From an uncultured Bacillaceae bacterium (GTDB lineage Bacteria; Bacillota; Bacilli; Bacillales; Caldibacillaceae): a stretch of 8,687 nucleotides of DNA. Numbering within the stretch: the first letter of the stretch is position 1; each line of letters opens with the position of its first letter. The stretch lies in NCBI GenBank assembly GCA_937983015.1, contig CALKAK010000058.1, forward strand, positions 1 to 8,687. The letters are read 5' to 3'. Shown in pieces: positions 1 to 5,357 of the stretch. The notes beneath the pieces are model-generated. The model ran no database searches. It was given only the letters and a program-made list of their open reading frames with translations, and was not told the DNA's origin. The translations under genes were made by a program, and so were the position numbers.

Positions 1-70
1 AACGAGGTGAAAGAAGGGCATAGAAAATTTAGTCCGCTACAGTCCATACGACGCGATCTCTGAAGAAAAT

Positions 71-104
71 AAAAAACGCCCCGCCGAGAAAACTCGGCAG
101 GACG
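71..104 (-). terminator. Intrinsic terminator acting on the minus strand
   Basis: Read on the minus strand, a 12-bp stem (arms at 104-93 and 88-77, including two G-U pairs) closes a four-base TTTT loop and is followed by six T residues (A at 71-76 on the plus strand). This is a well-formed rho-independent terminator for transcripts coming from the right. No minus-strand gene is visible immediately to the right, so what it terminates is unknown. On the plus strand there is no T tract after the hairpin. Confidence 0.7.
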
Positions 105-154
105 CGCACACCCAGCAATCAATTCACTTGACTTCATTTTACCGAAGTATTCAG

Positions 155-197
155 GCTATTTTCCCGTCACGTTTGCGGCAGGAAAATAGCTTTTTTT
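155..197 (+). terminator. Intrinsic terminator of an upstream plus-strand unit
   Basis: A perfect 10-bp stem (GCTATTTTCC at 155-164 with GGAAAATAGC at 181-190) encloses a 16-base loop and is followed directly by seven T residues (191-197). It probably ends a plus-strand transcript entering from outside the window. A short open frame ending at a TGA at 61-63 could be the tail of that gene, but 20 codons are too few to identify it. Confidence 0.75.
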
Positions 198-214
198 CAT
201 GTAGCAACTATAAA

Positions 215-242
215 TTGGGAAATCAGGGGATGAGCCAATAAT
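215..242 (+). promoter_or_regulatory. Candidate promoter for the QorB-type gene
   Basis: TTGGGA (215-220) and AATAAT (237-242) are separated by 16 bases and lie between the upstream terminator and the gene starting at 339. The -10 matches consensus at five of six positions and the -35 is weaker. The remaining sequence up to the gene shows no other clear element, and the assignment is tentative. Confidence 0.3.
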
Positions 243-338
243 AGAAGCGAATAGAAAAAGATATGTTCTGAGTAGAATGTAAGATAGGATAAATTTTTGT
301 ACGAAATAGATTATTTTTACAAGGGAAAGGAGTTTTTC

Positions 339-1208
339 ATGAAAAAGATCGCGTTAACGGGAGCAACCGGGAAATTGGGTTCCTTAGTCGTACAATTTTT
401 ATTAGAAAAAGGTGTTCCGGCAAAGGATATTATAGTGATCATTCGTAATGAAAAAAAGGCGGCGGATTTTAAACGGTTAGGTCTTGAAGTTCGTATCGGT
501 GACTATGACAATCTAGATTCCTTGCACCAAGCTTTTCGTGATTTAGAACAGGTCCTTTTTATATCCAGTCCTTCGGCCGATGACACACACCGTATTCATC
601 AACATGCGCATGTGGTTGAAGCGTTACGGGATGCACAAGTGGAACATATTATATATACAAGCTTGGCGTTTGCGGAACGGATGTCCATAGGTTTGGAACA
701 TGTTCATCTCGCTACAGAACATTTGATCAAAACCACAGGAATTCCCCACACGTTTTTAAGAAATGCCTTTTACATGGATATGCTGGTCAATCCGGGTTTA
801 CAAGAGGTTGTTGAGGTGGGAGAACTAATTTCTTCCACGAATGACGGCAAAATAAATTTTGTCATGCGGTCCGATCTGGCGCAAGCGGCAGCCACAGTTT
901 TAATGGATGGAAAGGAGCATGAAAATCGGAGTTATGAGTTGGTGAATCCCGCTCCTTTTACATTTACAGATTTGGCAGCGGCCCTGTCCAGGAAATTTGA
1001 CAAAAAGGTTCAGCACCGCGATCTTTCACCGGAGGAGGCTTTTGCCTACTTTGTCAAGACAGGAACCCCACCGGAGGCAGCCGATTTTATTGTCCATCGG
1101 TTGCATAAAGCGATTTCTTACGGCGAATTTAGTTACGCTTCCGATGATTTAGAACGATTAATAAAGAGGAAACCAATGACCTTTCTCGATGTGGTCATAG
1201 AGCTCTAA
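339..1208 (+). CDS. NAD(P)-binding oxidoreductase, QorB/NmrA-like SDR
   Basis: The 289-residue protein belongs to the atypical short-chain dehydrogenase group that includes E. coli QorB (NAD(P)H:quinone oxidoreductase) and NmrA-like redox sensors. The dinucleotide-binding motif TGATGKLG lies at residues 7-14. It is followed by IIVIIRN, a GDYDN segment, a FISSP strand and YTSLAFA near residue 105, which mirror the order in QorB (RN, ADYGD, LISS, YTSL). LRNAFYMDM and a 'DGKI...RSDLAQAAA' stretch match the QorB substrate-side region. The length is close to QorB. It is probably cytosolic, reducing quinones or related electrophiles, but the substrate is inferred. I chose ATG 339 because AAAGGAG (326-332) lies six bases upstream and the GxxGxxG motif then sits at the usual distance. 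A TTG at 297 in the same frame would add 14 atypical residues. It stands alone, with no visible terminator before the exporter. Confidence 0.85.
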   Translation: MKKIALTGATGKLGSLVVQFLLEKGVPAKDIIVIIRNEKKAADFKRLGLEVRIGDYDNLDSLHQAFRDLEQVLFISSPSADDTHRIHQHAHVVEALRDAQVEHIIYTSLAFAERMSIGLEHVHLATEHLIKTTGIPHTFLRNAFYMDMLVNPGLQEVVEVGELISSTNDGKINFVMRSDLAQAAATVLMDGKEHENRSYELVNPAPFTFTDLAAALSRKFDKKVQHRDLSPEEAFAYFVKTGTPPEAADFIVHRLHKAISYGEFSYASDDLERLIKRKPMTFLDVVIEL

Positions 1209-1241
1209 AAGGAATCAATAAATGGTTTAAAAATGCTCCGT

Positions 1242-1290
1242 TGTTCATATTCCAGTAAAAAATCTATGGTAAGATATTAATGTTCATCTT
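1242..1290 (+). promoter_or_regulatory. Candidate promoter region of the ABC exporter, with direct repeats
   Basis: An extended -10 element, TGG-TAAGAT (1267-1275), lies 45 bases before the exporter start, with no good -35 at standard spacing. It is flanked by two copies of TGTTCATNTT (1242-1251 and 1281-1290), 39 bp apart. The repeats might be regulator half-sites. Both the promoter and the repeats are inferences from sequence pattern only. Confidence 0.3.
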
Positions 1291-1299
1291 AGCACATGG

Positions 1300-1305
1300 A
1301 AGGAG
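1300..1305 (+). promoter_or_regulatory. Shine-Dalgarno site of the ABC exporter
   Basis: AAGGAG lies 14 bases before ATG 1320, longer than ideal. It lies inside the alternative reading frame that would begin at ATG 1296, and that ATG has no Shine-Dalgarno of its own. Position 1320 is therefore the likelier start, although the wide spacing leaves some doubt. Confidence 0.5.
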
Positions 1306-1319
1306 CATCGTTTTACATA

Positions 1320-3644
1320 ATGTTATCATTACTCAATATAAGAAAAGTATATCAAACGGGTGATTTTACCCAGGTTGCCCTGGATTCGATCAATTTACAT
1401 TTTCGTGAAAAGGAATTTGTCGCCATTCTCGGTCCAAGCGGTTCAGGGAAAACGACCTTTTTAAATGTGGTCGGTGGTCTCGATCGCTATACGAGTGGCG
1501 ATTTACTCATAAATGGACAGTCGACAAAGAAATTTACGGATCGTGACTGGGATAGTTATCGAAACAATAGTATCGGTTTTGTTTTTCAGAATTACAATTT
1601 AATCCCCCATTTATCCGTGCTGGATAATGTCGAATTAGGCATGACCTTAAGCGGGGTCTCTGCGAAAGAAAGGCGCAAGAAAGCCCTAGATGTTTTGCAA
1701 CGGGTCGGTTTAGCCGATCATGTAAACAAGCGTCCGAATCAGCTTTCCGGTGGACAGATGCAGCGGGTAGCGATCGCCCGGGCATTGGTCAATGACCCGG
1801 ATATCATTCTCGCCGATGAACCGACCGGTGCCCTTGATTCGAAAACGAGTGTGCAGATTCTCGAGTTGATCAAGGAAATCGCAAAAGATAAACTGGTCAT
1901 CATGGTGACGCATAATGTGGAATTAGCCGAACGATATGCTGATCGAATTATCCGTTTTAAAGATGGACAGGTAATTGCCGATTCCCATCCACTAGATGAA
2001 CTCGGTACCAATAAGCCATATACGCTCAAACGGACGAGTATGAAGTTTTTTACGGCTTTGAAACTTTCTTTTAATAATATCTGGACCAAAAAGGGGCGAA
2101 CGTTTCTTACAGCTTTTGCTTCCAGTATCGGTATTATTTTTATCGCGATCGTGCTGGCCATCTCAAATGGATTCAATAAAAAAATCGAAGAATACGAGTA
2201 TGGCGCTTTGTCTACGTTCCCGATTACGATTACGCAATCGACTATGGAACTTGATGATGAGACGATCAAGGAATTGCGAAAAGAGGGCCATGGGAAGAGC
2301 GATGAAGAAAAAACGTATCCTGATGTAGATGAGGTCTACCCCTATGAACGCGTCGAAGAGAAAATCACTCACGAAAATCATATCGATGAAAACTATGTTC
2401 GTTACCTAGAAAATATGAATCCGGAATGGGTTGTGGGAATCCAATACGTACGTGCGGTACGTATGAATTTGTTGAAAAAAGATGGTGATACGGCAACCTT
2501 GGTCGATACATCGCGTGGATTTACAAGTTTTCCCAAATCCCTTGATGGCGATGCCCCGGATTATCTGATGGAACATTATGATGTGCTCGCAGGGAAATAT
2601 CCGGAGAAGTGGAATGAGCTGGTTCTTGTCGTAGATGAACAAAACCGAATCGACAAAAAAGTGCTTGAAAATTTTGGATTATTAACTGATGAAGAAGCCA
2701 TTTCCTTCGATGAGATAATCGGTAAAGAATTTCGGATCGTTTTGAACGATGATTTATATGAGGAAAGAAACGGGTTTTTCACGATTAATGGAAATCCCGA
2801 TCATTTAACGGATCTATATAATATGGACTCGTCATTACCCATTGAGGTGGTCGGCGTATTACGGCCGAAGAAAACGGTGGAGTTTCCCGTCTTACAACCG
2901 GGATTCGTTTACTCCGATGAACTGGCTACGAAAATCATCGAGGATGCCCAAAATTCGGCAATTGTAAAAGCACAAAAGGATGCGGAATATAATGTTTTAA
3001 CAGGTGAAGCTTTTGACTTAACTCAGGAAGAAGGGAAAAAACAACGGGAGATGATCCTGGCTGCTCTTGGTGCATCAGAAGTTCCCCAGATGATCTCCAT
3101 ATATCCACGGAATTTTGAGGCGAAAGATCAAGTTCTGTCCTACCTGGATGATTATAATACAGGAAAAGCGGATGAAGAAAAGATCATATATAATGATCTC
3201 GCTCAAACGATTACCGAAATGTCTGGGCGCATTTTGAATGGAATCACTGTCGTTCTCGTTAGCTTTTCCGCGATTTCTCTCATTGTCTCGGTGATCATGG
3301 TCGGAATCATCACATACATTTCCGTCCTGGAACGGACAAAGGAAATCGGAATTCTCAGGTCGCTTGGAGCCAGGGAAAAAGACATCACCCGGGTTTTCAA
3401 TGCAGAAACCTTTATCATTGGTCTGTCTTCCGGTATTCTTGGGATTTTAATTGCTTATTTAGCACTACCATCCTTAAATCAACTCCTTGAAAGATTTACC
3501 GATCTTGCTGATATTGCCGCTTTGCATCCGGCCCATGCTGTGACGCTCATCATTGTCAGTCTGACCTTGACGGTTCTCGGTGGCTTTATTCCAGCCAAAA
3601 TAGCGGCCAAAAAAGATCCGGTTGAGGCTTTACGAACTGAATAA
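1320..3644 (+). CDS. ABC exporter, fused ATPase and MacB/FtsX-type permease
   Basis: This 774-residue protein fuses an N-terminal nucleotide-binding domain (about 1-225) to a MacB-like permease. The ATPase is complete: Walker A GPSGSGKTT (38-46), Q-loop Gln90, signature LSGGQ (142-146), Walker B IILADEP (162-168), D-loop ALDS (171-174) and switch His198. The permease has one membrane helix near 263-283, a large acidic extracytoplasmic region of about 350 residues, then three helices near 640-668, 698-717 and 740-760. It contains ERTKEIGILRSLGA (671-684) and ends in DPVEALRTE, both typical FtsX/MacB features. Such proteins dimerise in the membrane and move peptides, lipids or drugs by mechanotransmission. 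The substrate is not evident here. No HlyD-like adaptor or two-component system lies next to it, so it cannot be assigned to bacitracin-type resistance. The ATPase most resembles the LolD/MacB group. A terminator follows at once, so it is probably monocistronic. Confidence 0.9.
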   Translation: MLSLLNIRKVYQTGDFTQVALDSINLHFREKEFVAILGPSGSGKTTFLNVVGGLDRYTSGDLLINGQSTKKFTDRDWDSYRNNSIGFVFQNYNLIPHLSVLDNVELGMTLSGVSAKERRKKALDVLQRVGLADHVNKRPNQLSGGQMQRVAIARALVNDPDIILADEPTGALDSKTSVQILELIKEIAKDKLVIMVTHNVELAERYADRIIRFKDGQVIADSHPLDELGTNKPYTLKRTSMKFFTALKLSFNNIWTKKGRTFLTAFASSIGIIFIAIVLAISNGFNKKIEEYEYGALSTFPITITQSTMELDDETIKELRKEGHGKSDEEKTYPDVDEVYPYERVEEKITHENHIDENYVRYLENMNPEWVVGIQYVRAVRMNLLKKDGDTATLVDTSRGFTSFPKSLDGDAPDYLMEHYDVLAGKYPEKWNELVLVVDEQNRIDKKVLENFGLLTDEEAISFDEIIGKEFRIVLNDDLYEERNGFFTINGNPDHLTDLYNMDSSLPIEVVGVLRPKKTVEFPVLQPGFVYSDELATKIIEDAQNSAIVKAQKDAEYNVLTGEAFDLTQEEGKKQREMILAALGASEVPQMISIYPRNFEAKDQVLSYLDDYNTGKADEEKIIYNDLAQTITEMSGRILNGITVVLVSFSAISLIVSVIMVGIITYISVLERTKEIGILRSLGAREKDITRVFNAETFIIGLSSGILGILIAYLALPSLNQLLERFTDLADIAALHPAHAVTLIIVSLTLTVLGGFIPAKIAAKKDPVEALRTE

Positions 3645-3650
3645 AAAGGA

Positions 3651-3690
3651 AAAAGATCCTCGGGAACTTTTTTTCCGGAGGATCTTTTTT
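3651..3690 (+). terminator. Intrinsic terminator of the ABC exporter gene
   Basis: AAAAGATCCTC and GAGGATCTTTT form a long stem starting seven bases after the exporter stop codon. The downstream arm runs into a T6 tract (3685-3690). Because A residues precede the upstream arm, it could also work on the opposite strand. Confidence 0.85.
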
Positions 3691-3807
3691 GTGATATAGA
3701 AATGATTGAAAAATTTATAAAAAAGTAATTTTATTCACAAAAATCTTCCTTGATTTATGGTATGGTATTTATAAAAGGTGATTAGATTGGTATGAGGGAG
3801 GGGTTGC

Positions 3808-4128
3808 GTGACAACGCGAAAATTAAATAACGGGCCGAGGATTCAACAAAAAAGGAAATTGTTGCGCGAATGATTGAGTTTTATTGCCAAAAAAAGTATA
3901 AAAAGGAAAATCTTTGAAATGAATGTGCCAGACTGAAAAAATATGCTTGGGTTCGTCTTTCCGTCTGCCGGTTCGGTGAAGAAAAACCGGCCTGTTCTAA
4001 TTGTAGTGTCCATTGTTATAAAACCGGAATTCCGTGAAAAGATTAGACGGGTCATGCGTTATAGTGGACCATGGATGTTTTTGCGCCATCCGCTTGACAG
4101 TGTCAAGCACTTATTATTCAATAAATAA
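3808..4128 (+). pseudogene. Broken YgbA-family (nitrous oxide-stimulated promoter) gene
   Basis: Stitching three frames gives a protein of about 106 residues matching the small Cys-rich YgbA_NO family, known in E. coli as an NO-induced, NsrR-controlled gene. Recognisable blocks are GPRIQQKRKLLRE, MIEFYCQK, NECARLKKYA, CRFGEEKPACSNCSVHCYK and the C-terminal EKIRRVMRYSGPWMFLRHP. Translation would begin at GTG 3808, preceded by GAGGGAGGGG. Three lesions break it: a lost base before 3870 (GAATGATT where GAAATGATT is expected, giving TGA at 3871-3873), an in-frame TGA at 3915-3917 where relatives have Cys, and an extra A in the run at 4020-4023 that restores the first frame. The final stop is TAA 4126-4128. 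Except for the Cys at the TGA, the expected Cys positions remain, so decay looks recent. The family's function is poorly understood. Sequencing error could explain individual indels but not easily all three lesions. Confidence 0.85.
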
Positions 4129-4131
4129 TTC

Positions 4132-4159
4132 TTTACATTCCGCTTTTTTTAATTAGAAT
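4132..4159 (+). promoter_or_regulatory. Candidate promoter of the antiterminator gene
   Basis: TTTACA (4132-4137) and TAGAAT (4154-4159) are separated by 16 bases, each matching consensus at five of six positions. It begins four bases after the stop of the broken upstream gene and ends 38 bases before the TTG start. It would give the antiterminator its own transcript, since no terminator separates the two genes. Confidence 0.45.
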
Positions 4160-4180
4160 TATATTCACCATACATATCAA

Positions 4181-4187
4181 GAGGTGA
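4181..4187 (+). promoter_or_regulatory. Shine-Dalgarno site supporting a TTG start
   Basis: GAGGTGA lies 10 bases upstream of TTG 4198. No ATG or GTG in the same frame sits at a usable distance, and the family begins with this M-[RK]-I-x-K-V-L-N-N-N sequence, so TTG is very probably the start codon. Confidence 0.75.
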
Positions 4188-4197
4188 ATACAGTCCA

Positions 4198-5031
4198 TTG
4201 AGAATTAAAAAAGTATTAAATAATAACGCTGCAATCGTCGTGGACGATGGACAAGAAAAAATTGCCATCGGTCCGGGCATCGGTTTTAATAAAGGGAAAA
4301 ACGATATTGTCTCCCCCCAGAAAATCGAGAAAATATTTGTGTTAGAAGAAAAAGATAAACTTGAACAATTGTTACGCCAAATTCCCCAGGAACATTTTGA
4401 TATAAGTGAAGAAATTATCAGTTATGCAGAAAAAACATTAAATGTTTCCTTAAATGAACACATTCACCTCGTTTTGACCGATCACATCTCGTTTGCGATT
4501 CAAAAAGCGCAAGAAGGGCTCAATATCGAAAACAAATTACTGCATGAAATCAGGATTTTATACCCAGAGGAGTTCGCAATCGGTCAATGGGCCATCCAGC
4601 ACATTAAACAAACCCTTGGTGTGGAACTTCCGGAAGATGAAGCAGGCTTCATTGCCATCCACATTCATACGATGAAACCCCACAGTAATAACCTACAACA
4701 AACATTGAGAACGACAACGATATTGCAAGAGATGATGCATGTAATCCAGGAAGAAATTGGCTTTCGCCTGGATGAAAATGATTGGTCCTATCAACGTTTG
4801 ATGATACATCTACGCTTTGCCCTAACCAATAATCAAACGAAACATCATACATTAGATGAAGAAATGCTTTTTATGATCAAACGAAAATATTTATTTTCCT
4901 ACCAAATCGCTCGACGTGTGGTGCAAAAAATTTCTTCTCGCTTTAACATTTCGATTCCAGAACAAGAAATCGGTTATATCACCTTGCATCTCGAACGGTT
5001 GCGCCAGAACCACCTTCACGAAAAAAACTAA
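4198..5031 (+). CDS. glcT: PTS-controlled transcription antiterminator, GlcT/LicT type (BglG family)
   Basis: The 277-residue protein has the standard BglG-family layout. An RNA-binding CAT domain occupies about residues 1-55 (IKKVLNNN, then GPGIGFNKG), followed by two PTS regulation domains. The histidines matching the phosphorylated residues of LicT are all present: His96 (LTDH) and His155 (FIAIHIH) in PRD1, His204 (MIHLRF) and His264 (ITLHLE) in PRD2. Phosphorylation by EIIB or HPr switches the protein between inactive and active dimers, and the active form binds a RAT hairpin in nascent RNA to block a terminator. The next gene is a PTS EIICB whose leader contains such a RAT overlapping a terminator, so it is the obvious target. 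SLNEHIH just before TDH is GlcT-like, while LPEDEAGFIA also resembles LicT. The symbol rests partly on the GlcT-like RAT and is less certain than the family. No terminator is clear after the gene. Confidence 0.88.
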   Translation: MRIKKVLNNNAAIVVDDGQEKIAIGPGIGFNKGKNDIVSPQKIEKIFVLEEKDKLEQLLRQIPQEHFDISEEIISYAEKTLNVSLNEHIHLVLTDHISFAIQKAQEGLNIENKLLHEIRILYPEEFAIGQWAIQHIKQTLGVELPEDEAGFIAIHIHTMKPHSNNLQQTLRTTTILQEMMHVIQEEIGFRLDENDWSYQRLMIHLRFALTNNQTKHHTLDEEMLFMIKRKYLFSYQIARRVVQKISSRFNISIPEQEIGYITLHLERLRQNHLHEKN

Positions 5032-5093
5032 TTAAACATCGAGTAACCTTGGTTTTAAAGAGACGTCATTTTTATAAATATGGAGAAGGTGAA

Positions 5094-5107
5094 GGAAAGC
5101 GTTTTCA
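5094..5107 (+). promoter_or_regulatory. Likely CcpA-binding cre box
   Basis: GGAAAGCGTTTTCA matches the Bacillus cre consensus TGWAANCGNTNWCA at all positions except the first. It is centred about 50 bases before the expected transcription start and ends seven bases before the -35 hexamer. The position is compatible with CcpA activation as well as repression. Binding is inferred from the motif alone. Confidence 0.65.
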
Positions 5108-5114
5108 AATTTTA

Positions 5115-5143
5115 TTGTAAAATGGTTGCAAAAATGATAAAAT
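5115..5143 (+). promoter_or_regulatory. Sigma-A promoter of the EIICB gene
   Basis: TTGTAA (5115-5120) and TAAAAT (5138-5143) are separated by an ideal 17 bases. Transcription would start near 5150, about 13 bases before the RAT hairpin and about 205 bases before the coding start, which leaves room for a regulated leader. Confidence 0.7.
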
Positions 5144-5162
5144 AAGTTTAGAAAAGAATATG

Positions 5163-5194
5163 CACTCATGTGACTGATTCGATCAGGCATGGTG
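5163..5194 (+). promoter_or_regulatory. RNA antiterminator target (RAT), GlcT-like
   Basis: The RNA can fold with CATG (5167-5170) paired to CATG (5188-5191), an asymmetric internal loop, then CTGAT (5174-5178) paired to ATCAG (5182-5186) around a TCG loop. The ACTG...CAGGCA core is the hallmark of RATs bound by SacY/LicT/GlcT proteins, and ACTGATTCGATCAGGC closely resembles my recollection of the B. subtilis ptsG RAT. Its 3' part is the 5' arm of the following terminator, so the two structures exclude each other. Confidence 0.82.
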
Positions 5195-5246
5195 GTTTTG
5201 TGGCGGGACTTGTCCCGTTACTCCATCATGCCTTTTTGGTTTTTCA
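5185..5246 (+). terminator. Conditional leader terminator controlled by antitermination
   Basis: AGGCATGGTGG (5185-5195) pairs with CCATCATGCCT (5223-5233) as an 11-bp stem with one G-U pair. An inner hairpin CGGGA/TCCCG is closed within it, and the stem is followed by T-rich sequence (5232-5244). The upstream arm overlaps the RAT by about ten bases. Transcription should stop here unless the antiterminator protein stabilises the RAT. Confidence 0.85.
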
Positions 5247-5342
5247 CCGCTTCTTTCGTGGGAAATACGTTAAATGGGGAGGTGGTCTAAACATAAAATC
5301 TCGTTCCGGAAGGCAGGATAAGGTTAAGGAAAAAATATGAAT

Positions 5343-5347
5343 GGAGG
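5343..5347 (+). promoter_or_regulatory. Shine-Dalgarno site deciding the EIICB start
   Basis: GGAGG lies 10 bases upstream of ATG 5358 and only one base upstream of ATG 5349, so it favours 5358. The in-frame ATG at 5337 has only a weaker AAGGA upstream of it. Confidence 0.6.
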
Positions 5348-5357
5348 TATGGCAAAG

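Noticed and set aside
1..63. A 20-codon open frame ending in TGA at 61-63 as the tail of an upstream gene.
   Set aside because: It is plausible given the terminator at 155-197, but too short to recognise, and any frame could be open over this length by chance.
1233..1308. ATGCTCC/GGAGCAT inverted repeat that could mask the exporter's Shine-Dalgarno site.
   Set aside because: The upstream arm lies before the likely -10 element and so would not be in the transcript; seven base pairs across 62 bases may well be chance.
1739..2269. A 176-codon open frame on the minus strand inside the ABC exporter gene.
   Set aside because: It is antisense to a clearly conserved coding sequence, has no recognisable motif and its composition is that of a reverse-complement shadow.
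3730..3790. NsrR- or FNR-like operator ahead of the YgbA-family remnant.
   Set aside because: The AT-rich sequence around GGTATTTATAAAA vaguely suggests an NsrR half-site, but no symmetric match to a Bacillus NsrR or FNR consensus could be made.
3915..3917. TGA at a conserved Cys position in the YgbA-family gene as a selenocysteine codon.
   Set aside because: No convincing SECIS-like hairpin follows, and two frameshifts flank the codon, so the gene cannot be translated as a whole anyway.
3943..4128. A 61-codon open frame as an intact small gene.
   Set aside because: Only its C-terminal half is in the conserved YgbA frame; the N-terminal part is out-of-frame reading of the same gene. It is a fragment of the pseudogene.
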